DNA of 64,000 nt from Oscillospiraceae bacterium (lineage in GTDB: Bacteria; Bacillota; Clostridia; Oscillospirales; Acutalibacteraceae), in the NCBI GenBank assembly GCA_031261445.1, contig JAISJQ010000044.1:1-64000 (forward strand). Direction: 5' to 3'. The notes below the pieces were generated by a model, which did no database searches, was not told where the DNA came from, and saw nothing but the letters and a program-made list of their open reading frames with translations. Of the stretch, positions 9,698 to 17,807 are shown piece after piece. Numbering within the stretch: position 1 is the first letter of the stretch; each line of letters opens with the position of its first letter. The translations under genes were made by a program, and so were the position numbers.

Positions 9698-9743
9698 GGT
9701 TCTTACTGAAAAATCAGAGCCCGGAAGCGTGGGAAATGTGGAC

Positions 9744-9816
9744 TGTAGGGGCGCACGCCCCGTGCGCCCGCTGATTCCAACATACTCAACGGGCGGCAGA
9801 TTGCCGCCCCTACAGA
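9744..9816. repeat. Inverted pair of REP-like hairpins
   Basis: GTAGGGGCGCACGCCCCGTGCGCCCGCTG ... CGGGCGGCAGATTGCCGCCCCTAC. Confidence 0.85.
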
Positions 9817-10074
9817 CATCACGCCTGTATCCTCGAGCCCTTATCAACAGCGGACGCACACCTACTGCCTGCCTTTCTTCGATTTGATTCAACAAAACAA
9901 ATGTTCTATCTCCGCGTCGTTCACTTCCAAAAAACAACTTTCCCACGCAAAACCCCAGCTTTTTCTAGTCAAAATCGACAAAATGCAAGTTGTTTGGCAA
10001 ACTTCCTACCAAACCCTTGCTTTTTTTGGTTATAATAAGTATAATATACAGGGTATTTGGGGAGGTGTGTCCAA

Positions 10075-11346
10075 ACGGCAAAATGTGAACTGATTTGCGT
10101 GGGTACGGAGCTTTTGCTCGGCGACATCCTGAACACCAACGCCCGCTTTGCGGCGCGGGAACTGGCGGCGCTGGGCATCGACCAGTTGCGGCAGTGCGTA
10201 GTGGGCGATAACCCAGAACGTCTGCGGGCGGATTTCCTTTGCGCGTGGGCGCGTGCGGACATCGTCCTGCTCAGCGGGGGACTGGGGTCCACGGCGGACG
10301 ACATCACCCGCCAGAGCGTTTGTGCCGCTTTGGGCATCCAGCTGGAAGAGAGCGCCGAGCTCCTTGCGGAGATCCAAAGCTTCTTCATGCGGCGCGCACA
10401 GCCCATGCCGCAGAGCAACGCGCGACAGGCCTGTGTGCCCAAAGACGCCAGAGCGTTTGTGCCCGGCCAGAGCACCCCCTCTGCCGCAGACGCCACCTAC
10501 TATTTCCCCAACCCGAACGGCACTGCGCCGGGGCTGGCCATCGTGCGCGAACAAAAATGCGCCGTGCTCTTGCCCGGCCCGCCCAGCGAGTTTGAGCCCA
10601 TGTTCACCCACAGCGTGCGCGACTTCCTGCGCCCATGGACGGACGGTGTGCTCGTTTCCCACACGGTGCGCACCATGGGCATTGGCGAGAGTGACATGGC
10701 CGAGCGTCTGGCGGATCTGCTGGAGGGCAGCAACCCCACCGTTGCGCCCTATGCCAAAGTCGGCGAGGCCATCGTGCGCGTGACGGCGCGGGCAGAGAGT
10801 GCACAGGCCGCGGAAGAGCGCATCGCGCCGATTTTGGCGCAGATTCGGGCGCGTTTGGGCGCACACGTCTATGGCGTGGACGCAGAGAGCCTCGAAGCCG
10901 TCCTCGTGCAGAGGCTGACCGAGCGCGGCCAGACCCTCAGCACGGCCGAGAGCCTCACGGGCGGCGGCATCGCCCAGCGCATCACCGCCGTGGCTGGCGC
11001 GTCGAACGTGTTGAGTGGTTCTGCCGTCACGTATTGTGACCAGAGCAAGCGCAGTGTACTGGGCGTTCATGCCCAAACGCTCGCCGACCACAGCGCCGTC
11101 AGCGAGCAAGTCGCCACCGAAATGGCGGAGAATGTCCGCCGCCAACTGGGCACAGACTACGCGCTGGCCACCACAGGCTATGCCGGGCCCGACGACCCCG
11201 AACTGCACGCGTGGGTTGCGCTGGCCAGCGAGAGAGACACCGTTACAGAGCACATCCGCTTTGCGCGGCGTGACCGCGCCGCCAACCGCCTATACACCGA
11301 GAACGCCGCCCTGCGCTTGCTGTGGCAGGCACTCGGAACTTCATAA
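10075..11346 (+). CDS. cinA: Competence/damage-inducible protein A (CinA), apparent ACG start
   Basis: AKCELICVGTELLLGDILNTNARFAARELAALGID...LLSGGLGSTADDIT; C-terminal AESLTGGGIAQRITAVAGASNVLSGSAVTY; SD GGGGAGG at 10059-10065 lies downstream of the TTG used by the ORF track. Confidence 0.88.
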   Translation, partial: TAKCELICVGTELLLGDILNTNARFAARELAALGIDQLRQCVVGDNPERLRADFLCAWARADIVLLSGGLGSTADDITRQSVCAALGIQLEESAELLAEIQSFFMRRAQPMPQSNARQACVPKDARAFVPGQSTPSAADATYYFPNPNGTAPGLAIVREQKCAVLLPGPPSEFEPMFTHSVRDFLRPWTDGVLVSHTVRTMGIGESDMAERLADLLEGSNPTVAPYAKVGEAIVRVTARAESAQAAEERIAPILAQIRARLGAHVYGVDAESLEAVLVQRLTERGQTLSTAESLTGGGIAQRITAVAGASNVLSGSAVTYCDQSKRSVLGVHAQTLADHSAVSEQVATEMAENVRRQLGTDYALATTGYAGPDDPELHAWVALASERDTVTEHIRFARRDRAANRLYTENAALRLLWQALGTS

Positions 11347-11371
11347 ACAGCACTTTTTAGGAGAGAACAGT

Positions 11372-13111
11372 ATGCCGGACGAGACAAACACCCCACCGCA
11401 GGCGCAGGACGGGCAAGACCCGCAACCTACGGGACAAATCCCGCCGCAAGGGATGCCCTATCCGTACCCGTTTTATGGGTACGGTGCCCCGCAGGGTATG
11501 CCGCCCATGCCGCAAATGCCGCCGATGGACGCGCAGGGGCAGATGCCCTATCCCGGCGGGCAGTACCCCATGTTTATCCCCGTGCCCGTGCCCATGATGA
11601 TGTCGCCCTATGGCTATCCGCAGGCACTGCCGCCGCAGGGCGGCGCGAGCCTGAACAGCTACGAGCGTCAGGCAGGGATGCAGGTGGTCTATCAAGACGG
11701 CGCGGGGCAACAGCCCATGGGCTATGGCGGCTATATGCCCCCGATGATGCCCATGATGCCGCCCTATGGCTATGGCGGGATGCAGCCGCCCTTTGCGGGC
11801 TATGGCGCAACGCAACAGCCCCCGAAAGCCGCGTTTGATGAGGACGTGGAGGTGCTCTACCAAGCGCACGAGCAGCCCCCCACCGAGCCAGAGGAAACGC
11901 CGCAACCCGTTCAGCCCAGTCCCGCCGCGAAGGACACAAAAAAAGAAGACGCGCCGAAGAAAAAGAGCGCGAAAGAGCCCGTGGGTGAATACAGCTCTCT
12001 GCGCGATCTGTTTGAAGAGGCGGGCGTGACGGTGCTCCAAACGCTGGAGGAAGAGGCGGAAGATCTGGCCGACCTGTTTGAAGAGCCGGGCACACATGCC
12101 TCCCCTCTAAAACAGCAGTGGCACGACCTGTTCCCCCACAAAGAGGACTCCAAGGGCGAGAAAGTGCGCAAGTCGGTGTTCCTCACGCTCATCCCCGTGA
12201 TTCTCATCTCTGCCTCCCTTGTGCTCAACACCTTCTTGCTCACGCCCATGCGCGAAGCCAAAAAGCTCGGGCAAGTCAAAACGGTTGTGATGAGCGTGCC
12301 CATCCCCATGGAGACCATGATTGCGCAAAACGCGGACGTGAACTTCCTGCCGAACATGCAGGCGAAATATGCCGGCGCATACGTGGAAAATCAGGACTTG
12401 CGCGGGTGGATCAACATTCCGTGGCTAGAGATTGACTACCCCGTGGTGCAAAAGACCTATGACGACCCGGCGCAACAGAGACGAGAGGGCAACCAGTACT
12501 ACCTCTCCCACGCGTTCGATGGCTCGAAAAACAAGTACGGCGTGCCGTTCTTTGATACCTACGACCGCTTTGAGCCGGCGAAGCTCAGCCGCAATTTGGT
12601 CATATATGGGCACAACAACAAATATGTTGATCTTGTGTTCCATAATTTGCTCAAATACGCCGACCCCGCCCAGTGGCAGGCCGAGCCGACCATTAAGGTG
12701 GACACCGTCTATGCCGAATACCGCTGGCAGATCTACGCGGTGTTCTATGCCAAAGGCGAGCGGCACAGCGAGGGCGAATACCTCTTCCCCTATAACTGGG
12801 TCAAGATGGACAGCGACCAAGAGTTCCTGAACTATATCGCCGAGGTGGATCGCCGCAAGCTCTACGACACGGGCATCAAAATGCAGCCAGACGACCACAT
12901 CCTCACGCTCTCCACCTGCGCCTATAACTTTGACAACTCGCGCTTTGTCGTCGTCGCGCGTCTCGTCAAGCCCGGCGAAGAGCCGTACCCCGACCGCAAC
13001 AAAGTGCGCGTCAACGCCAACCCGCAGTACCCGGCGTACTACTACCAAAAGAAAAAGCTCAACAATCCCTTCAAGGATTTCCCCGACTGGCAATACGACC
13101 CGAAGATGTAA
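11372..13111 (+). CDS. Class B-like sortase with long Pro/Met/Gly/Tyr-rich cytoplasmic N-terminus
   Basis: TM VFLTLIPVILISASLVLNTFLL; sortase signatures NLVIYGHN and TLSTCAYNFDNSRFVVVARLV; start at ATG after AGGAGAGAACAGT. Confidence 0.85.
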   Translation: MPDETNTPPQAQDGQDPQPTGQIPPQGMPYPYPFYGYGAPQGMPPMPQMPPMDAQGQMPYPGGQYPMFIPVPVPMMMSPYGYPQALPPQGGASLNSYERQAGMQVVYQDGAGQQPMGYGGYMPPMMPMMPPYGYGGMQPPFAGYGATQQPPKAAFDEDVEVLYQAHEQPPTEPEETPQPVQPSPAAKDTKKEDAPKKKSAKEPVGEYSSLRDLFEEAGVTVLQTLEEEAEDLADLFEEPGTHASPLKQQWHDLFPHKEDSKGEKVRKSVFLTLIPVILISASLVLNTFLLTPMREAKKLGQVKTVVMSVPIPMETMIAQNADVNFLPNMQAKYAGAYVENQDLRGWINIPWLEIDYPVVQKTYDDPAQQRREGNQYYLSHAFDGSKNKYGVPFFDTYDRFEPAKLSRNLVIYGHNNKYVDLVFHNLLKYADPAQWQAEPTIKVDTVYAEYRWQIYAVFYAKGERHSEGEYLFPYNWVKMDSDQEFLNYIAEVDRRKLYDTGIKMQPDDHILTLSTCAYNFDNSRFVVVARLVKPGEEPYPDRNKVRVNANPQYPAYYYQKKKLNNPFKDFPDWQYDPKM

Positions 13112-13161
13112 TTGCTGGGCGGTGGAGATAGATCAATCACATCACATAAGAGGAGAAACAC

Positions 13162-13860
13162 ATGGCAACTTGTACGAAATGCGGCAACGAATTTGTGGAC
13201 GGATCGCTGTTCTGCCCGTCCTGTGGCGCATTGGTGGGCAACACCACTGTGCCGCCCCTAGCCCCCGAAAGCAACCAAACACAGGCAGAACCTGCCCCGC
13301 AGGCGAGCGCTTGGCAAGCCCCCCAACCCGCCCCCGCGCCGCTACCTGGAACATATCCGCCGCCGCAAAACACCGCTGGGCAACCGCCGCTCTATGGCAC
13401 TGCACCGAACGGGCAAGCCCAGCCGGGCTACGGCTACCCCGCGCCTGAGCAGGACGACGTGCAGACCAACAAGGTCATGGCAATCCTGTCCTACTTTGGC
13501 CTGCTGGCGCTCATCCCGTGGTTCGCCGCGCCGAACAGCAAGTTCGCGCGTTTCCACGCCAAAGAGGGCATCAAACTGTTGCTCATTGAGGCGGCCGTGT
13601 CGGTTGTGCGCTATCTGATTAACTCCTTGCTCTTCAAGACACTGCTCTTCCCCCTCACGGGCTATAACCCGTTTATCAGCCTCCTGAGCGGCATCATTAG
13701 CTTTGCAGTGGGTGCAGTGAGCCTCGTTGCCTTCGTGCTGTCCATCATGGGCATCGTCAACGCGGCCAATGGCGAGTTCAAGAAAGTGCCGCTGCTGGAC
13801 AAAATCCCCCTGTGGGACAAATTCTCGTTCCTGCAGGACGACGAGTCCGCGAACATCTAA
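13162..13860 (+). CDS. Zinc-ribbon plus DUF4870/Tic20-like membrane protein
   Basis: CTKCGNEFVDGSLFCPSCGA zinc ribbon, Pro/Gln-rich linker, ILSYFGLLALIPWFAAPNSKFARFHAKEGIKLLLIE. Confidence 0.8.
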   Translation: MATCTKCGNEFVDGSLFCPSCGALVGNTTVPPLAPESNQTQAEPAPQASAWQAPQPAPAPLPGTYPPPQNTAGQPPLYGTAPNGQAQPGYGYPAPEQDDVQTNKVMAILSYFGLLALIPWFAAPNSKFARFHAKEGIKLLLIEAAVSVVRYLINSLLFKTLLFPLTGYNPFISLLSGIISFAVGAVSLVAFVLSIMGIVNAANGEFKKVPLLDKIPLWDKFSFLQDDESANI

Positions 13861-13876
13861 AGAGCAAATCGGGCTT

Positions 13877-13912
13877 CCGCGCACGGGGCGCATTCTGTGC
13901 GCGGGGCTTTTT
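13877..13912 (+). terminator. Hairpin CCGCGCAC-N12-GTGCGCGG followed by GGCTTTTT
   Basis: 8-bp perfect stem plus T-tract between two co-directional genes. Confidence 0.6.
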
Positions 13913-13933
13913 CTGGCGGGAGGGGGAGACGCG

Positions 13934-14662
13934 TTGGCGTACCGCATTGCGTTGGTCTCTGGCAAAGGCGGATCGGGCAAAAGTACCGCGACTGCGGGTC
14001 TGGCACAGGCGTTCTGTGCGCAAGGCCTGCGCGTGCTGTGCGTGGACTGTGACATCGGTCTGCGCAGTTTGGATTTGTTGCTGGGTTTTCCCGGCGACAT
14101 TGTGTTCTCATGGGCGGATGTGCTGCGGGGGAACTGCACCCTAGAGCAGGCCTTGCGCACGCGCGACACGATCTCCCTGCTGCCTGCCCCCCTTGCCACC
14201 ATGGAAAAACCCGATGGCGAGGCCTATTTCGCGCTCCTGCGCCGCGTCTCAAGCGACTACGACATCGTGCTGCTGGATGCCCCGGCGGGGTTCTCCGTGG
14301 GCTTTGCGCTGGCGGCCGCGCCGGCCGATTTGGCGCTGGTGGTGGCGCAGGCCGAGCCGGTGGCCTTGCGCAGTGCGGCGGTCTGTGTGCGCGATCTGCA
14401 CGAGGCGTACCCCACGCTGAAGGTGCGCTTGCTGCTCAATCGTCTGCACAAAAAGCGCGTGCAAAACGGCATCAACCTCAACATTGACGATGCCATCGAC
14501 AGCGTGGGCGCACAGCTCATCGGCATCATCCCCGAGGACGAGGCCGTCCCCGCCATGCTCGGCAAGGGCAAGCCCCTGCCGGACTATGCCCGCGCGGCCG
14601 GGGCGTTCGCCCGCACAGCGCGGCGCGTGGGCGGCGAGAGCCTCCCGCTGAGGATCGACTGA
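13934..14662 (+). CDS. MinD/ParA-family P-loop ATPase (TTG start)
   Basis: MAYRIALVSGKGGSGKSTATAGLAQAF deviant Walker A; DIVLLDAPAGF; SD GGGAGGGGG. Confidence 0.85.
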   Translation: MAYRIALVSGKGGSGKSTATAGLAQAFCAQGLRVLCVDCDIGLRSLDLLLGFPGDIVFSWADVLRGNCTLEQALRTRDTISLLPAPLATMEKPDGEAYFALLRRVSSDYDIVLLDAPAGFSVGFALAAAPADLALVVAQAEPVALRSAAVCVRDLHEAYPTLKVRLLLNRLHKKRVQNGINLNIDDAIDSVGAQLIGIIPEDEAVPAMLGKGKPLPDYARAAGAFARTARRVGGESLPLRID

Positions 14663-15351
14663 TGACCAAGCAGAGCCACTATTTTGTGGATGATCCGCTT
14701 GTGCAACCGGACAAGCGGCAGTTTGCCCATTACTTTGGTGCACAGCGTCTGCAGTTCACCAGTGACGCGGGCTTGTTCAGCCACGGCGCGGTGGACGGCG
14801 CAACGGACTTTCTCTTGCGCACCATGGCGGCGGATGCCGCATTTTGTGCGCTTGCCGAGCAGGGCGGCGCACTGCTGGACTTAGGTTGCGGCTGGGGCGC
14901 GGTGGGTGTGACATTGGGCGCGGCGTACCCCAAACTGCGCGTGCTCTTTGCGGACGTCAACCCCAAGGCACTGCGTTTGGCCGAAAAAAATGCCGCCGAT
15001 AATCACGTTGCCGCCGAATTTGTGCACACAGACGGCTTTGCCGCTTTGGCGGAGCGGTGCTTTGACTGCATCGCGGTCAACCCGCCGATTCACGCAGGCA
15101 AGGACGTCTGCCGCCGCCTGCTGACGGACGCGCTCTCGCACTTGACGCCGCAGGGTGCGCTGTACGTGGTGATGCACAAAAAACACGGTGCGCTCTCGAT
15201 GCTCGACACGCTGGCGGCTGTCTGCCCTGTAGAGATTCTCGCGCGGGAAAAGGGCAAAATAGTTTTCAAATCAGAGGGGAGAGGGCAGAGGACAGAAGAC
15301 AGATTTTTGGGGTGCAATTCTGCCCTCTGTCCTCTGCCCTCTGAGTTCTGA
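14662..15351 (+). CDS. RsmC-like class I SAM-dependent methyltransferase; C-terminal ~27 aa encoded by repeat
   Basis: LLDLGCGWGAVGVTLGAAYP, IAVNPPIHAGKDVCRRLLTDA, LYVVMHKKHGALSMLD; C-term SEGRGQRTEDRFLGCNSALCPLPSEF from heptad array. Confidence 0.85.
   Translation: MTKQSHYFVDDPLVQPDKRQFAHYFGAQRLQFTSDAGLFSHGAVDGATDFLLRTMAADAAFCALAEQGGALLDLGCGWGAVGVTLGAAYPKLRVLFADVNPKALRLAEKNAADNHVAAEFVHTDGFAALAERCFDCIAVNPPIHAGKDVCRRLLTDALSHLTPQGALYVVMHKKHGALSMLDTLAAVCPVEILAREKGKIVFKSEGRGQRTEDRFLGCNSALCPLPSEF
15271..15351. repeat. CAGAGGA heptad palindrome overlapping the CDS 3' end
   Basis: TCAGAGGGGAGAGGGCAGAGGACAGAAGACAGA-TTTTTGGGGTGCAA-TTCTGCCCTCTGTCCTCTGCCCTCTGAGTTCTGA. Confidence 0.9.
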
Positions 15352-15353
15352 TT

Positions 15354-16556
15354 ATGCACTATACCCCAGAACAGTTTGGCGCGGTGGGCGATGGTGTCGC
15401 ATTGGATACCGCCGCGTTGCAGTGTGCGCTGGACGCTTGCGCGGGGACGGGCGGGTGCGTGCGGTTGGCGGCGGGGAAGACCTATCTCTCTGGCTCGCTG
15501 ACGCTGGGTGCGCACACGGATCTGCACCTTGAGCCGGGCGCGACCCTCTTGGCCAGCCCGAATCTCGCGCACTACTACGCGCCGGGCACGGTGGACAACG
15601 CGGACAATCGCGGCGTGGGTACGCCCGTCACCCGTGGTCCCGCCTTCGTGTTTCTCCACGCGGCGCACGTCAGCCACCTGCGCTTCACGGGCACGGGGCG
15701 CATCGACGGCAATGGCGGCGTTTTCATGCACCGTGTCAATCCATACTACGCCACGGGGGACTTTTACCCGCGCCCCACGCTGCTGTATCTGGAGGACTGC
15801 GACCATCTGCGCCTGCGCGACATCACGCTGCAAAACGCGCCCTTTTGGACGCTACACACCGCTGGTTGTCGCGATGTGGAAATCGACCACATCACCATCG
15901 ACAACCCCCTCGACTGGGCGAACAGCGACGGGATTGACCCAGATCACTGCCAAAATGTGCGCATCAAAAACTGCCGCATCTCTTGCGCGGACGACTGCAT
16001 CTGCCTGAAAAACACGCGTGGCGCGGCGGCCTATCCCGGCACGCGGGATGTGCACATCAGCGGTTGCCGCCTGTGCTCCACCAGCGCGGCCATCAAAATC
16101 GGCACAGAGGGGGTGGACGACTTTGCGGACATCCTCGTGGAGGACTGTGTCATCGAGGCCTCCAATCGCGGCGTGAGCATCCAGATCCGCGACGGCGGCA
16201 GTGTGTCGGGCGCGGTGTTTCGCAATCTGCAGATCCAAACGCGCCGCTTTTCCCCCGACTGGTGGGGCTCGGCCGAACCCATCGCCCTCACGGCGTTTGA
16301 CCGCGACGAAAATACGCACTGTGGTAGCATTTCAAACGTGCGTTTCGAGCACATACAAGCGCAGGGCGAAAACGGCGTGCTCCTGTGCGGACAGGACGGC
16401 CGCATCCACGACATCACGCTCGAAGACGTGCACGTCACGCTCCAGACCACCTCGCGCTGGCCGCACATCGGCTATGACTTGCGCCCCGGCTCTGCGCCCG
16501 CGCCGTTTTTGGATTGCCCAACCCAGCCCTTTCTGTCGATCGCCGCAAAACGCTAA
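15354..16556 (+). CDS. Glycoside hydrolase family 28 (polygalacturonase-like)
   Basis: FGAVGDGVALDTAALQCALDAC, NSDGIDPDHCQNVRIKNCRISCADDCICLKN, parallel beta-helix repeats. Confidence 0.88.
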   Translation: MHYTPEQFGAVGDGVALDTAALQCALDACAGTGGCVRLAAGKTYLSGSLTLGAHTDLHLEPGATLLASPNLAHYYAPGTVDNADNRGVGTPVTRGPAFVFLHAAHVSHLRFTGTGRIDGNGGVFMHRVNPYYATGDFYPRPTLLYLEDCDHLRLRDITLQNAPFWTLHTAGCRDVEIDHITIDNPLDWANSDGIDPDHCQNVRIKNCRISCADDCICLKNTRGAAAYPGTRDVHISGCRLCSTSAAIKIGTEGVDDFADILVEDCVIEASNRGVSIQIRDGGSVSGAVFRNLQIQTRRFSPDWWGSAEPIALTAFDRDENTHCGSISNVRFEHIQAQGENGVLLCGQDGRIHDITLEDVHVTLQTTSRWPHIGYDLRPGSAPAPFLDCPTQPFLSIAAKR

Positions 16557-16582
16557 CGTGCGTGCGCTGTAGCGAGACATGA

Positions 16583-16620
16583 GAACATTGTTCATTGTTC
16601 ATTGTCCATTGTTCATTGCC
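16583..16620 (-). repeat. ACAATGA heptad array (reverse orientation)
   Basis: CATTGTT CATTGTT CATTGTC CATTGTT CATTGCC. Confidence 0.85.
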
Positions 16621-16668
16621 TTGCGTGCCCGATTGTGTTATACTATACGCTGGCAGGGAGGCTGTATC

Positions 16669-17742
16669 ATGTCGATGGTGAAAAATGCGCTGTTTGAGCT
16701 GTATTTTCAGCGCAACCCCCGCAGTGGCGGGTTCGCACTGTTCAGTGCCGGGCAACGCCCGCTAGACGAGCTTTTGGACACAGGCGGCTTGACGCTGCGC
16801 CGCGTGCCGGAGGGCACAGCCGTCTTTCCGGGCGAGCCCGTGCTCACGCTGGAGGGTGCGCCGGAGGACTGCGTCCGCCTCGCGCCGCTGCTGGCGGAAA
16901 AAGTCCGCGCCGCAACCGCCCGCGCCACCGCCGCCGTGCGCATGAAACTGGCCGCCGAAGACAGCGCGGTGCAGCTCCCCGGCGAGCATGGTGCGCTCCC
17001 CGATAACACCTTCATCCACTGCTTCACCGACGAAAAAAGCGCGTTTGCGTATCTTGTCGCCCAAAATCGGGCACAGTGCGTCTTGCCCGTGGACAGCGTC
17101 AGCGTCCTGCAAAGCGGCATCCCCAACGCCATCGCGGCGTTCGTGGACTACGGCGGCGAAAAGGGCGTGCGCATCGCCAATGGCGACATCGCCTACGCCG
17201 CCATCCATGCCCGCCGCCAGCTGGACGCCGCAGGTCTGCAGTCCGTGCGGATTTTCGCGGGCGGTGCGCTCGATGAGTTCCTCATCCGCGACCTGAAACG
17301 GCAAGGTGCGCCCATCGACGTGTTCTGCGTGGACACGCTACCGGCCAGCAACGAGTTTCGCGTGCGCTGGGCGGTGAGCGAGGGCGACGGCGTGCCCAAA
17401 ATGACCCGCAGCCAGAACATCGACAAAATCACGCCGCCCGGGCGCAAGCGGCTGTGGCGCGTGTGGGACGAAGACGGCAAGGCGCTGGCGGATCTGCTGA
17501 CGCTGGCGGACGAGACCCTCCCCATCGGTCAGCCCTACACGCTCTTTGACCCGCACTATCCGTGGAAAAAGACCACCGTACAGTCGCTGAACGCCACGGA
17601 ACTCTTGGGCGCTTCCGCGCAAAATCTGGGCGTAGAGACCCTCTGGGACACCGTCAAACGCTTTGAAAATCCGCACAAATACTACGTGGATTACGCACAG
17701 AGGCTCTGGGATTTGTTTCAAGAAACTATGCAAAGTGCGTGA
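16669..17742 (+). CDS. Nicotinate phosphoribosyltransferase-like protein, short/divergent
   Basis: LFELYFQRNPRSGGFALFSAG, VDSVSVLQSGIPNAI, GVRIANGDIAYAAIHARRQLDAAG..IFAGGALDEFLI, QGAPIDVF; ~357 aa. Confidence 0.75.
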   Translation: MSMVKNALFELYFQRNPRSGGFALFSAGQRPLDELLDTGGLTLRRVPEGTAVFPGEPVLTLEGAPEDCVRLAPLLAEKVRAATARATAAVRMKLAAEDSAVQLPGEHGALPDNTFIHCFTDEKSAFAYLVAQNRAQCVLPVDSVSVLQSGIPNAIAAFVDYGGEKGVRIANGDIAYAAIHARRQLDAAGLQSVRIFAGGALDEFLIRDLKRQGAPIDVFCVDTLPASNEFRVRWAVSEGDGVPKMTRSQNIDKITPPGRKRLWRVWDEDGKALADLLTLADETLPIGQPYTLFDPHYPWKKTTVQSLNATELLGASAQNLGVETLWDTVKRFENPHKYYVDYAQRLWDLFQETMQSA

Positions 17743-17752
17743 AGGCTTCACA

Positions 17753-17789
17753 ATAATTGTTCATTGTTCATTGTTAATTCTTAATTGTA
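17753..17789 (-). repeat. ATTGTTC/ATTGTTA heptad array
   Basis: ATTGTTC ATTGTTC ATTGTTA ATTCTTA ATTGTAC. Confidence 0.85.
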
Positions 17790-17807
17790 CTAAGGGAGTC
17801 ACACCGC

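Noticed and set aside
11357-12097. 246-aa His/Arg-rich minus ORF opposite the sortase N-terminus
   Set aside because: Reverse complement of the Pro/Met/Gly low-complexity region; no independent signals.
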